The notes: generated by a model not told the origin, from the sequence alone. DNA of 64,000 bases from Chloroflexi bacterium CFX4 (GCA_021404685.1 QWHC01000003.1:1-64000); one strand, 5' to 3'. Shown: positions 52,450 to 61,353, counted from the first letter of the stretch. A program made the numbers and translations.

Positions 52450-53061
52450 ATGGGCGCGGGCTTGCGGGCAGTTTGGCGCGGCGTGCTGATCTTTGAGCGC
52501 TTCGGCTGGGTGTTCATCGTGGCAAATCTGTTCGCGATGCTGCTCAGCCTGCCAATCCTGACTGCGCCGCTTGCCTTTGCCGGCCTGGCACATATGGCAC
52601 ATGCCGCACACAGCGCACCTACGGTGCATCCCGATGATTTTTGGCGCGGTGTGCGGCGCTATCTGTGGCAGGGCTTGCTCCTGGGCGCGCTGAACCTTGC
52701 TTTTTGGGCGCTGCTCTACGTGAATTTTGCCACCTTCAGCCGTCAGACGGGCGCGTTCTTCTGGCTGTTACGCGGCGTTTGGTTTGTGGCGGCGCTGCTC
52801 TGGCTGCTGGTGTTGCTCTATGTTTTTCCACTGTTAGAAGAAATGGAGCGTCCGCACTTAGGCTTGGCGCTCTATAACGCCGCGCTGATGGCGATTAAGA
52901 ATCCATTCTTTAGTGTGGCGGTGCTGTTTGGCGTACTGCTGATCACGCTAGGCAGCGCGCTAACTGTTGTGCCTTTCCTGCTCTTTACGCTGAGTATGCT
53001 TGCCAGCATTGGCAGCGCCGCCGTGCTGGATCGTCTTGCGCGCTTTCGTAGCGGTGCTTAG
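52450..53061 (+). CDS. DUF624 (YesL-like) membrane protein
   Basis: The 203-residue protein begins MGAGLRAVWRGVLIFERFGWVFIVANLFAMLLSLP, with AAAGG six bases before the ATG; a GTG at 52447 overlaps the previous stop. It has about five membrane helices. DUF624 proteins often accompany oligosaccharide ABC transporters of Bacillota and Chloroflexota, and their role is unknown. The position directly after the second permease fits. It meets the convergent gene at 53058 with a four-base overlap. Confidence 0.8.
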   Translation: MGAGLRAVWRGVLIFERFGWVFIVANLFAMLLSLPILTAPLAFAGLAHMAHAAHSAPTVHPDDFWRGVRRYLWQGLLLGALNLAFWALLYVNFATFSRQTGAFFWLLRGVWFVAALLWLLVLLYVFPLLEEMERPHLGLALYNAALMAIKNPFFSVAVLFGVLLITLGSALTVVPFLLFTLSMLASIGSAAVLDRLARFRSGA

Positions 53062-53528
53062 CGTGCTTCCCACAGGCGCCATGCCATCCACAGCACAAGC
53101 ACACCGCGCAGCGACCATGCCACTGTGCGTATCCAATTGGTGGTGACCAACGCTTGATGCGCGCTCAGATCAAAGCCTGCCGAGAGCCTGCCATGCAGCG
53201 GCACTTGAATAAAGGCTGTTGAGAGCCACGTCACGCCGACTAACACTAAACCGATCCATGCCAGCAGCGGCGGCACGCCACGCGGCGGCTGAAGCGCCAA
53301 CAAGAAGGCTGTGCCAAGCTCTGCCAGCATCAGCGGCATGACGACGCGTGTGATCGCATCGGTGTGCGCTGCCTCATAAGCGCGGAAATATTCCGCACCC
53401 ACGCGGCTAAAAAGCGGATAATGGACGATCTGAATGATCAAGATCGCACCGACCATTGCCAGCGTTGCGCCAAGGTTGATCAGAAAGATAAACGTTGTGC
53501 TGCCCTCGTTGAGCGTCTCTTGCGCCAT
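53058..53528 (-). CDS. Membrane protein of four helices, unknown function
   Basis: The 156-residue protein starts MAQETLNEGSTTFIFLINLG at 53528; frames extending to 53840 overlap the divergent gene and look non-coding. It has four membrane helices with conserved-looking HYPLFSRVGAEYF, AELGTAFLLAL, TAFIQVPLHGRLSAG and NWIRTVAWSLRG. The pattern resembles DUF1772-type membrane proteins but was not assigned with certainty. It is divergent from the epimerase gene at 53651. Confidence 0.6.
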   Translation of the reverse strand: MAQETLNEGSTTFIFLINLGATLAMVGAILIIQIVHYPLFSRVGAEYFRAYEAAHTDAITRVVMPLMLAELGTAFLLALQPPRGVPPLLAWIGLVLVGVTWLSTAFIQVPLHGRLSAGFDLSAHQALVTTNWIRTVAWSLRGVLVLWMAWRLWEAR

Positions 53529-53650
53529 ACCTGAACCTCTACACTTTGTTTCCCTACGCTTGATCGGTTTTAAGCCACCGCTTGGCAGAATGCCAAGTGC
53601 GCCTGTGTTATAATGGCGGATATTTTTACGTGCGATGGCAAAGGTAAAAG

Positions 53651-54610
53651 ATGATGCGTAACGCATTTTGGGCAGAGCAATCCGTAATCGTGACGGGTGG
53701 CGCAGGGTTTCTGGGCAAGCATGTGGTGCAGGCGCTCCAAGAGCGCGGTGCAAAGCGCGTCTTCGTCGTCCGCAGCGCAGAGTATGACCTGCGTCACGAG
53801 GAAAACGTGCGCCGTTTGTATCAGGACGTGCCTGCCACAATGGTGCTTCACCTAGCTGCCTCAGTCGGCGGCATCAATGCCAATCGGAATCACCCTGGCA
53901 GCTTCTTCTACAACAGCCTGATGATGGGTGTGCTGATGATGGAACATGCGCGGCTTGCCAATGTGCCAAAATTTGTGGGCGTTGGCACCATTTGCGAATA
54001 TCCGAAGTTTACGCCGGTGCCATTCCGCGAGGATGATCTGTGGAACGGCTATCCAGAGGAGACCAACGCGCCCTACGGCTTGGCAAAGAAGATGCTGCTG
54101 GTGCAAGGGCAGGCGTACCGCCAAGAATACGGCTACAACAGCATTCACATCATGCCGACCAACCTCTACGGCGCGGGCGATAACTTCGATCTGGATACCT
54201 CGCATGTAATCCCGGCGCTCATCCGCAAGTGCTTCACCGCCAAACAGAACGGCGATCCATACATCGAAATCTGGGGCGATGGCTCGCCTACCCGCGAATT
54301 CTTATATGTGAAGGATGCTGCTGAGGGCATCTTGCTGGCAGCAGAGCATTACAACGGCGCAGAACCAGTCAATTTGGGCAGCGGTACGGAAATCTCGATC
54401 CGTGATTTGGCAACCCTGATCGCCGAATTGGTCGGCTTCACTGGCGAATTCCGCTACGATCCAAGCAAGCCGAATGGTCAGCCGCGCCGCCAACTGGATG
54501 TTTCACGAGCACGTGAGGCGTTCGGGTTCAGCGCACAAACGCCGTTCCGCGAAGGCTTGCGCGAAACGGTGGCGTGGTATCTGGAGCAAGTCGGCGCGCA
54601 GCAAGCGTAA
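53651..54610 (+). CDS. GDP-L-fucose synthase-like NAD-dependent epimerase
   Basis: The 319-residue extended SDR protein has [31 protein letters not shown], the Tyr/Lys pair in APYGLAKKM, the Cys in [43 protein letters not shown], and [16 protein letters not shown]. These are marks of GDP-L-fucose synthase (epimerase/reductase), which makes GDP-L-fucose from GDP-4-keto-6-deoxymannose. GDP-mannose dehydratase is not in the window, so a related epimerase remains possible. It likely feeds cell-surface glycan synthesis with the other sugar genes. Confidence 0.8.
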   Translation: MMRNAFWAEQSVIVTGGAGFLGKHVVQALQERGAKRVFVVRSAEYDLRHEENVRRLYQDVPATMVLHLAASVGGINANRNHPGSFFYNSLMMGVLMMEHARLANVPKFVGVGTICEYPKFTPVPFREDDLWNGYPEETNAPYGLAKKMLLVQGQAYRQEYGYNSIHIMPTNLYGAGDNFDLDTSHVIPALIRKCFTAKQNGDPYIEIWGDGSPTREFLYVKDAAEGILLAAEHYNGAEPVNLGSGTEISIRDLATLIAELVGFTGEFRYDPSKPNGQPRRQLDVSRAREAFGFSAQTPFREGLRETVAWYLEQVGAQQA

Positions 54611-54625
54611 GCTAGCCTAATAGGC

Positions 54626-54659
54626 AGCCTGTGGGCAGGAGCAGTCTTACCCACAGGCT
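54626..54659 (+). terminator. Perfect 10-bp hairpin after the epimerase gene, no T-run
   Basis: AGCCTGTGGG and CCCACAGGCT pair across a 14-base loop, 16 bases after the stop codon. No T-run follows; the -35 box of the next promoter begins 22 bases later. Confidence 0.5.
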
Positions 54660-54680
54660 TGACAGTAAAGCCGAGAAACA

Positions 54681-54710
54681 TTGACATAAACGTATCCTCA
54701 GTGCTACACT
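54681..54710 (+). promoter_or_regulatory. Promoter for the Thr/Pro-rich protein and M42 genes
   Basis: TTGACA (54681-54686), 18 bases, TACACT (54705-54710). Downstream genes to 58476 are closely spaced and could be one transcript. Confidence 0.5.
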
Positions 54711-54747
54711 CGCACGCAGAATCGTGCCGTGCGCGGCAGATAGGACG

Positions 54748-55317
54748 ATGATCTTGGAAGGCATGGCAAACGCGGCAACCAGCCGTCAGCGTACCATTCA
54801 ACTGACCCTGCTTGGCATTATCTTGGCAACCATTCCGTGTTACTGCGTGGGATTCCTGCTCTTGGCAGTGCGCCCAACGCCAGCACGCACCACGCCTGAA
54901 GAATCGCCCACACCGCTTCAGTTTGTGACTGCTACAACCGACCCGTTTGTGACGCCAAGCATCACGCCGATTGGTCCGCTGCTGACCGCCACCAACCCGA
55001 TCTTCATCCAACCGACGCCAACGCAATTCTTCTTTATTTCACCAACGCCGTTCGTCTTCCCAACGCAGACGCCCTTCGTCTTCCCAAGCCCAACGCCGTT
55101 TGTGTTCCCAACGCAAACACCGATTATCATCGTACCGCCGACGGCAACGCCGATCTTGCCGACCGCCACACCAGAACCGCCAACCTCTACGCCGGTGCAG
55201 TCTACCGAGACGCCGATCCCATTCCCGACGCCTGTCACACCGACGGAGACACCGATCCCATTCCCAACCTTTGCCACACCAACGCCGGAAGGATCTGTGC
55301 CGCCGCCACCGAATTGA
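54748..55317 (+). CDS. Membrane-anchored Thr/Pro-rich low-complexity protein
   Basis: The 189-residue protein has an N-terminal membrane helix (about 18-40, LTLLGIILATIPCYCVGFLL) and then an extracellular Thr/Pro-rich tail with short repeats: three units of the type TPFVFPTQTP and two of TPIPFPT. Starts at 54748 and 54763 are both possible; neither has a strong ribosome site. No enzymatic domain is present. It probably serves as a surface linker or scaffold. It precedes the M42 genes by 34 bases. Confidence 0.6.
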   Translation: MILEGMANAATSRQRTIQLTLLGIILATIPCYCVGFLLLAVRPTPARTTPEESPTPLQFVTATTDPFVTPSITPIGPLLTATNPIFIQPTPTQFFFISPTPFVFPTQTPFVFPSPTPFVFPTQTPIIIVPPTATPILPTATPEPPTSTPVQSTETPIPFPTPVTPTETPIPFPTFATPTPEGSVPPPPN

Positions 55318-55351
55318 CCATAAGACTATTCTGATCTGAGAAAGAGCTACC

Positions 55352-56431
55352 GTGGATATAAAAGCGCACTTGAAAATACTTAGTGAGCTGCACGCGCCTT
55401 CAGGCTATGAAACGCCTGCCCGCGATGCGCTTTTGGCGGCATGGCAGCCGCTGACCGACGCTCAGGAGACGAGCCGTATGGGCAGCTTGGTTGCCTATAA
55501 ATATGGCAGCGGCAGCGAACCACGCCGCAAAATTATGCTCTGCGCGCATATGGATGAAATCGGCATGATGGTGCGGCAGGTTGAGGATGGATTCGTGCAT
55601 GTGGCTGATATTGGCGGCACTGATAGCCGCATTGTGGTCGGCAAGCCCGTTCTCGTCCATACGCGGACAGGCGCCCTGCAAGGCGTGGTCGGTGTGCGTG
55701 CTTCACAGATGCTGAGCGAAGATGAGCGCGGACGCTACCCAAACGTCAACGAAATTTTTGTGGATTTGGGCTTGCCTGCCGAAGAAGTGGCAGCCCGCGT
55801 CCAGATTGGCGATATCATCACGATGGATGTGCCGCTGCTAGACTTGCAAGGGCAGCGCGTGGCAGGCAAGGCGATGGATGACCGCGCCTGTGTTGCCGTT
55901 GTAACAGCTTGCCTTGATGCTTTGCAGCGCCTGAAGCACACTTGGGATGTGTTGGCAGTTGCCAGCGTCCAAGAGGAGGTTGGGTTGCACGGCGCACGCG
56001 CAGAGGCATACCGTTTGCACCCTGAGATTGCCATCGCCCTTGATGTGACCTTTGCGCCACAGCCGGGCGTTTCCGGCGCCACTTTTGAGTTAGGTAGCGG
56101 TGTGCCGTTGGCGCTTGGCGCAAACTTTCATCCTGCCCTGTTCGAGGCGATTAAAAAGACGGCGGAACGCCTTGAGATGGAACTGCCTATCGAACCAACA
56201 CCGATGGCAAGCGGCACCGATGCTTGGGCGATTCAGGTCAGCCGCGAGGGCATTCCAACTGCCTTGATCGGCGTGCCAACGCGCAATATGCATACCACGG
56301 TTGAGACGGTTGACCTGCGCGATATTGAGCGTGGCGGACGCTTGCTGGCGGAATTCATCGCCGGGCTGGATGAGAAGTTCCTTGCCGATATTGTGTGGGA
56401 AAAGCCTGATCAGCCAACGGAGAGCGCTTAA
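55352..56431 (+). CDS. M42-family aminopeptidase, first of three
   Basis: The 359-residue protein starts at a GTG. It has the complete M42 metallopeptidase site: His in CAHMDEIG (about 67), Asp in KAMDDRA (about 176), catalytic and metal Glu in VQEEVG (about 208-209), Asp in ALDVTFA (about 230) and His in RNMHTTVETVD (about 313). M42 enzymes form 12-subunit tetrahedral shells (TET) that trim short peptides to amino acids. The next gene starts one base after its stop, so the three genes form one operon. Confidence 0.92.
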   Translation: MDIKAHLKILSELHAPSGYETPARDALLAAWQPLTDAQETSRMGSLVAYKYGSGSEPRRKIMLCAHMDEIGMMVRQVEDGFVHVADIGGTDSRIVVGKPVLVHTRTGALQGVVGVRASQMLSEDERGRYPNVNEIFVDLGLPAEEVAARVQIGDIITMDVPLLDLQGQRVAGKAMDDRACVAVVTACLDALQRLKHTWDVLAVASVQEEVGLHGARAEAYRLHPEIAIALDVTFAPQPGVSGATFELGSGVPLALGANFHPALFEAIKKTAERLEMELPIEPTPMASGTDAWAIQVSREGIPTALIGVPTRNMHTTVETVDLRDIERGGRLLAEFIAGLDEKFLADIVWEKPDQPTESA

Positions 56432-56432
56432 C

Positions 56433-57470
56433 ATGCCAACCTTACGCGAGAACTTAAAGCAGCTTTCAGAGGCAGTTGGCGTTTCGGGTGAGGAACGCGA
56501 AGTGCGCCAATTGGTGCTGAGCCTCGTCAAAGATCACCTCTCGGATGCCGTCACCGATGCGATGGGCAACCTGACAGGGCGCTTGAAAAGCAGCGCACCA
56601 ACCGGCGTGCGCGTGCTGATCGGCGCACCAATGGATGAAGTCGGCTTGATGGTGACGGGCAGCAACGGCTTTTTGAATGTGCTGCCTGTCGGTCGGCTGG
56701 ATATGCGCTATCTGGCGGCAGCGCGTGTGTTGGTTGGTGCGGAGAAGGCAAACGGCGTCTTGCTCTTTGCGCCTATCCATAAAAGCTATGGTCAGAACGA
56801 TCTGCCTTCGGCTGACTCGCTGCTGATTGATGTGGGTGCGAGTGGCAAAGGTGGTGCAAAAGTTGGTGATCGGGTTGCCTTCGCGGGCAGCTATGCCGAA
56901 CTGGGCGCCGATGTGGTGCGCGGCAAGGCATTGCACAGCCGTGCGGCGTGCGCTGTGCTGATCGCTTTGATCGAATCGCTGAGCGAATCGCCACTGCCAT
57001 TGGATATTCACGTGGCATTCACCGCGCAATCGCGGGTCTATGGGCGCGGCGCACTGGTAGCAGCCAACCGTGTGAAGCCGCAAGCCGCCTTTTTGCTGGA
57101 TGGCGCGGATTGCGACGATCTGCCGCGCCTGCCCGACGATTCGCGCCTGCCGATGGTGCGTTTGGGTGGCGGCACTGCGCTGCGCGTTGCTGAAGGCATA
57201 GGCGTGCCTAACCGCCCCTTGCTAGAGCATGTTCGCGCTGTGGCGCGCCAGCACAGTTTACCGCACCAGATGGATACCTCTGAGGCATATGGCACGGAAA
57301 ATGCCCTCGTCAGCCAGACGCAAGCCGGCGTGCCAACCGTCACCCTGAGCATTCCTGTGCGTTATTTGCACAGCCCGAACGGGCTGGTTTCCTTAACCGA
57401 CCTTGAGCATACCCAGCGTTTGCTGCGCGAATCGCTTGCGGCGCTGACACCTGATCTTCTGGAGAACTAA
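56433..57470 (+). CDS. M42-family homologue without active-site residues, second of three
   Basis: The 345-residue protein starts MPTLRENLKQLSEAVGVSG, one base after the previous stop; longer frames from 56301 overlap that gene. The fold is clearly M42, but key residues are changed: the first His is Pro (GAPMDEVG, about 66), the bridging Asp of MDDR is replaced (LHSR, about 167), and both Glu of QEEVG are Ser and Arg (QSRVYG, about 200). The Asp in LLDGAD and the final His in RYLHSPNG remain. It cannot bind two metals in the usual way and is probably inactive. Between two intact paralogues it may be a structural or regulatory subunit of a mixed TET shell. Confidence 0.85.
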   Translation: MPTLRENLKQLSEAVGVSGEEREVRQLVLSLVKDHLSDAVTDAMGNLTGRLKSSAPTGVRVLIGAPMDEVGLMVTGSNGFLNVLPVGRLDMRYLAAARVLVGAEKANGVLLFAPIHKSYGQNDLPSADSLLIDVGASGKGGAKVGDRVAFAGSYAELGADVVRGKALHSRAACAVLIALIESLSESPLPLDIHVAFTAQSRVYGRGALVAANRVKPQAAFLLDGADCDDLPRLPDDSRLPMVRLGGGTALRVAEGIGVPNRPLLEHVRAVARQHSLPHQMDTSEAYGTENALVSQTQAGVPTVTLSIPVRYLHSPNGLVSLTDLEHTQRLLRESLAALTPDLLEN

Positions 57471-57474
57471 AGCA

Positions 57475-58476
57475 ATGGCAGATAAAGCACTTATTCAAGC
57501 ATTGGTGGAAGCGTGGGGACCACCCGGACATGAGCATGAAGTGCGCGCCCTTATTGAAGGCTACGTGCGCGACCTTGCCGATGAGGTGCGTGTGGATAGC
57601 TCTGGTAACCTCATCTGCCGCATGGGCAGCGGTGGCAAAAAGATCATGATCGCCGCGCACATGGATGAGATCGGCATGGTGGTGAATACGCTGGATAAGC
57701 CCGGTTTTGCGCGCTTCACGATGACGGGCGGCTTGATCCTCGTCTCGCTGATTGGCAACCGCGTGCGTTTTGCCAACGGCACTATCGGCACGATTGGTAT
57801 GGAAGGCAGCGCACTGATCCCAACCAAGCTGCCAACGCTTGCTGAACTGTTCATAGATTTCAGCGAAAATGGCAATGATAGTGGTAGCGTTCAGGTCGGG
57901 GATGCCGCCGCCCTAACACGCAATTTCACCACACGCGGCGACCGTCTGATTGCCAAAAGCATGGATGATCGGATCGGCTGCGCCGTGGCAATTGAGGCAA
58001 TGCGTGCCTTAAAGGGTAAAAATCTGCCTAACGAACTTTATTTTGTGTTCACCACACAGGAAGAAGTTGGCATTCGCGGCGCACGGGTGGCTGCCAATGG
58101 CATTGCGCCGGATTATGGCATTGCCCTTGATGTGACCGCCACAGGCGATACGCCGAAGAACAACAGTATGGCGATCCGCCTCGGCGGCGGCGCAGCCATC
58201 AAGGTGTTGGATAGCGGTCATATCGTACCGCCCGCCATCAAAAACCTGATGATCAGCCGTGCGGAAGCAGCGGGCATTCCCTATCAGCTTGAAATCTTGA
58301 CGGGCGGTTCAACCGACGCCGCCGCCATCCAAACTGCTCTGAGTGGCATTCCAAGCGGAGTCATCTCGATCCCATGCCGCTATGTGCATACCACCAGCGA
58401 AACGGTGGACATCAACGATGTGCAAGCCTGCATAGACCTGCTGGTGGCACTTCTGGCGCAGCCCTTTGAGGCATAG
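57475..58476 (+). CDS. M42-family aminopeptidase, third of three
   Basis: The 333-residue protein has the full M42 active site: AAHMDEIGMVV, AKSMDDRIGCAV, TQEEVGIRGARV, ALDVTATGD and RYVHTTSETVD. It ends the three-gene operon and sits four bases after the inactive homologue. It differs from the first M42 protein in sequence outside the motifs, so the two active enzymes probably have different specificities, as in archaeal TET peptidases that work side by side. Confidence 0.92.
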   Translation: MADKALIQALVEAWGPPGHEHEVRALIEGYVRDLADEVRVDSSGNLICRMGSGGKKIMIAAHMDEIGMVVNTLDKPGFARFTMTGGLILVSLIGNRVRFANGTIGTIGMEGSALIPTKLPTLAELFIDFSENGNDSGSVQVGDAAALTRNFTTRGDRLIAKSMDDRIGCAVAIEAMRALKGKNLPNELYFVFTTQEEVGIRGARVAANGIAPDYGIALDVTATGDTPKNNSMAIRLGGGAAIKVLDSGHIVPPAIKNLMISRAEAAGIPYQLEILTGGSTDAAAIQTALSGIPSGVISIPCRYVHTTSETVDINDVQACIDLLVALLAQPFEA

Positions 58477-58478
58477 CC

Positions 58479-59108
58479 CTAAAAATCGTAGCCGACGGCG
58501 CGCAGCCATGCCTGTGCCAGCAGCGTATGCCCTTGCGCGCCGACGTGAATCTGATCGGGCGACCAGAACGACTCTGGCAGGCTTTGCATCGCTTGGTCAA
58601 AGGCTGCCTGTGTGCGGACGAGTGCCGCGCCAAATTCGACCGCCAAACCTTCCACCACGCCGCCATAGAGCGCCATAAGCTGCCGCATAGGATGGTTCAC
58701 ATCGGCGATGACGGCGTAGGGCTGCATCAGCACAAAGTTCGCCTTGATGGCTTGCCGTGCGCGCTGCAACAAAGCGCGCAGTGTGCTTTGAAACTCGCCA
58801 ACCGGCACTGCCTCACGTGCGTTGTAGGTGAAGTGCCGCCACACATCGTTGGCGCCAATCATGACCGAGACCCACTGTGAACGCTCCCGAATCACATCAG
58901 CTTCCCAACGCATGGCAAGTTGGCGCACCGTATCGCCGCCCACGCCCTTGTTGATGAAGGTGAGGTTATGCTGCGGATAGCGTGCAATCATGAAGTTCCG
59001 CACTGTGTTCACATAGCCATTGCCATAAGGTGCCGCCGCACCGCGCCGATCTGCATCGGTGATTGAATCGCCCATGAACACAATCCGATGATGCTGCCCA
59101 AAAATCAT
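58479..59108 (-). CDS. GDSL/SGNH-family esterase or lipase
   Basis: The 209-residue protein has the SGNH blocks: GDSITDADRRG (nucleophile Ser), NKGVGGDTV (Gly), MIGANDVWR (Asn) and SPDQIHVGAQGH (Asp and His). No signal peptide, so it acts in the cytoplasm or is exported by another route. SGNH enzymes remove acyl or acetyl groups from sugars or lipids. It converges with the M42 operon with two bases between stops and is divergent from xylulokinase. Confidence 0.88.
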   Translation of the reverse strand: MIFGQHHRIVFMGDSITDADRRGAAAPYGNGYVNTVRNFMIARYPQHNLTFINKGVGGDTVRQLAMRWEADVIRERSQWVSVMIGANDVWRHFTYNAREAVPVGEFQSTLRALLQRARQAIKANFVLMQPYAVIADVNHPMRQLMALYGGVVEGLAVEFGAALVRTQAAFDQAMQSLPESFWSPDQIHVGAQGHTLLAQAWLRAVGYDF

Positions 59109-59177
59109 GGCTATTTGCTCCTGAATGCCTGCCGATTGTAGTGTCTGCCTGCCTCAAGCGCAACCTTTGCCCAATGA

Positions 59178-59206
59178 TTGTCTGTGTGGGCAGTCGGTGC
59201 TAAGAT
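59178..59206 (+). promoter_or_regulatory. Promoter for xylulokinase
   Basis: TTGTCT (59178-59183), 17 bases, TAAGAT (59201-59206), 46 bases ahead of the GTG start. Confidence 0.5.
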
Positions 59207-59251
59207 AGGCGCGAGAATGCACCGATTGCAAAACACCTTACGGAGGGCAGT

Positions 59252-60751
59252 GTGACCAAGCCTTATTTCATCGGCATTGATGTAAGTACAACAGCCTCAA
59301 AAGCGCTGGTGGTGGATATGCAAGGGCAAGTGATTGCCAGCCAGAGCTATCCGCACGCCCTTTCGACGCCGCGCCCACTGTGGAGTGAGCAAGACCCACA
59401 CGATTGGTGGCGCGCCACTTCCGCCGCCCTGCGCGACGTGCTGAAACAAGTTTCCCCAGAGGATATTGCCGCCATCGGCTTAACTGGGCAAATGCACGGC
59501 TTAACCTCGCTGGATAAGGATGGCAATCCGCTGCGCCCCGCCATTCTGTGGAATGATCAGCGTTCCGGCGCGCAGTGTGCGGCAATCACCGAGAAGGTCG
59601 GCGCGCATAAACTCTGGCAGCACATTGGCAGCCGCCTGCTGGCAGGCTTCACCGCGCCCAAGATCATGTGGCTGCGCGAGAATGAACCCGATGTTTACAA
59701 GCAGATTGCCCATGTGCTGCTGCCCAAAGACTATGTGCGCTATCGGCTGAGCGGTGCTTATGTGGTAGATGTGGCGGATGGATCAGGCTTTGGCTTGATG
59801 GACATTGCCAAACGAGCGTGGTCGGACGAGATGATCGCCGCCTTTGACATTCCGCGTGCATGGCTGCCTGATCTGTGTGAATCGCCTGAGGTGTGTGCCT
59901 ATGTCAGCGAGGCAGCCGCTGCCGAAACGGGCTTGCGCGTTGGCACGCCGATTGTGGGCGGCGCGGGCGATCAGCCAGCAGCAGGCGTGGGCAGCGGCAT
60001 TGTGGAGCAGAACCAAGTCTCGCTGACGGTCGGTACATCCGGTGTGGCGTTTGCCAGCAGCGATCAATACAATCCACAGCCAGAGGGCTTGCTGCACCAC
60101 TTTTGTGCAGCAGTGCCGGGGACGTGGTTCTATATGGGTGTCATGCTGAGCGCGGCGGGCGGTCTGCGCTGGCTGCACGACGAACTGACACCGAACATGA
60201 GCTACGACGAACTCAATGGGCAGGTAGAGCGCGTGCCGCGTGGCTCGCTTGGCTTGCTTTTCGCGCCCTACCTGACTGGCGAGCGCAATCCACACCCTGA
60301 TCCGCTGGCGCGTGGTGCGTTCGTCGGCTTGACGCTGCGGCACGGTGTGGCACACATGGCACGTGCCGTCATGGAAGGTGTGGCGTTCGGGATGCGCGAC
60401 AATTTGGAACTGTTGCGCGGGCAAGGCGCTCAGCCTACGGAAGCGGTGATCGGCGGCGGTGCGGCAAACAGCCCTGTGTGGCGGCAGCTCAGCGCCGATA
60501 TTATGGGCATTCCGCTGTATACGGTCAATACGCATGAAGGCGCAGCACTGGGCGCGGCAATTTTGGCGGCGGTTGGTGTGGGCGCTTACGCGGATGTGCC
60601 AACGGCGTGCCGCGAATTGGTGCGTAAAGAGATGACCATCGCGCCGACGGCAGAAGGTACAGCCGACTATGAACGGCTTTATCCTGCTTTCCGCGCCACC
60701 TATCCCGCGCTGAAAGCGCTCTATGCTGAATTAGCGCGTTTTGAGGGATGA
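59252..60751 (+). CDS. xylB: Xylulokinase (FGGY family)
   Basis: The 499-residue protein starts at a GTG with GGAGG upstream. It has the FGGY layout: GIDVSTTASKALVVD, AIGLTGQMHGLTSLD (xylulose contact), WNDQRSG, LPKDYVRYRLSG, GGAGDQPAAGVG, GTSGVAFASSD, GGGAANSPVWRQLSADIMG and NTHEGAALGAAILA. Xylulokinase phosphorylates D-xylulose for the pentose-phosphate pathway. No xylose isomerase is in the window; the gene has its own promoter and a strong hairpin after it. The transaldolase at 29806 acts in the same pathway. Confidence 0.92.
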   Translation: MTKPYFIGIDVSTTASKALVVDMQGQVIASQSYPHALSTPRPLWSEQDPHDWWRATSAALRDVLKQVSPEDIAAIGLTGQMHGLTSLDKDGNPLRPAILWNDQRSGAQCAAITEKVGAHKLWQHIGSRLLAGFTAPKIMWLRENEPDVYKQIAHVLLPKDYVRYRLSGAYVVDVADGSGFGLMDIAKRAWSDEMIAAFDIPRAWLPDLCESPEVCAYVSEAAAAETGLRVGTPIVGGAGDQPAAGVGSGIVEQNQVSLTVGTSGVAFASSDQYNPQPEGLLHHFCAAVPGTWFYMGVMLSAAGGLRWLHDELTPNMSYDELNGQVERVPRGSLGLLFAPYLTGERNPHPDPLARGAFVGLTLRHGVAHMARAVMEGVAFGMRDNLELLRGQGAQPTEAVIGGGAANSPVWRQLSADIMGIPLYTVNTHEGAALGAAILAAVGVGAYADVPTACRELVRKEMTIAPTAEGTADYERLYPAFRATYPALKALYAELARFEG

Positions 60752-60761
60752 CTCATAAAGC

Positions 60762-60797
60762 GTGCGCCGTTGCCATGCGTTTACGGCAACGGCGCAC
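60762..60797. terminator. Perfect 13-bp hairpin between xylB and the response regulator
   Basis: GTGCGCCGTTGCC and GGCAACGGCGCAC pair across a 10-base loop, between two convergent genes. It could serve both. No T-run follows on either strand. Confidence 0.55.
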
Positions 60798-60820
60798 TAA
60801 CTGGGTGAGAGGCGGGATAT

Positions 60821-61216
60821 TTAGCCGGCGGAAGCCTCATCCAGCACTTTACGCACGCTCCGTACCAATTCGGTTGGGCTAAAAGGCTTGGTGATGTAGT
60901 CGTTCACTTTGGCAATATGCAGCCCCAGCACCTTATCAATGCTTTGTGCTTTTGCGGTCAGTACGATCACCGGAATCTCTTTCATGCTCTCGTGGGCGCG
61001 CATTGCCTGATAGACTTCCCAGCCATCCATGTCGGGCATCATCAGGTCGAGCAGCACAAGGTGCGGTTGCACCTGCTCAATGGCAGCCAAGCCGTCGCGC
61101 CCGTTACTGATGCCTGTTACATCGAACCCTTCGCGCCGCAAGATCAGCTTGACCAAATCAATTGTTTTAGGGTCGTCCTCAATACAGACAATCCGTATCA
61201 GCCCCTCGTCGGTCAT
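60821..61216 (-). CDS. Single-domain response regulator (CheY-like)
   Basis: The 131-residue protein is a lone receiver domain: IVCIEDDPKTIDLV (acidic pocket), phospho-acceptor Asp in VLLDLMMPDMDGWEV, VLTAK and TKPFSP. No output domain. Such proteins relay phosphate to kinases or bind target proteins. A cognate kinase was not found next to it. The hybrid kinase at 16739 lacks a phosphotransfer partner, but any link is speculative. Confidence 0.9.
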   Translation of the reverse strand: MTDEGLIRIVCIEDDPKTIDLVKLILRREGFDVTGISNGRDGLAAIEQVQPHLVLLDLMMPDMDGWEVYQAMRAHESMKEIPVIVLTAKAQSIDKVLGLHIAKVNDYITKPFSPTELVRSVRKVLDEASAG

Positions 61217-61353
61217 GATACACGCTCCGATGAATAATGACAGTTCATTGTCTGTAGTTTACCACAACCTTTAGCGCATGGCTGAATTTCATAAAATCTT
61301 CAGGAAATCTGAATTTGGTGAGGAAATTTTAGGAGGGGCAGGGGAGAGCGTTT

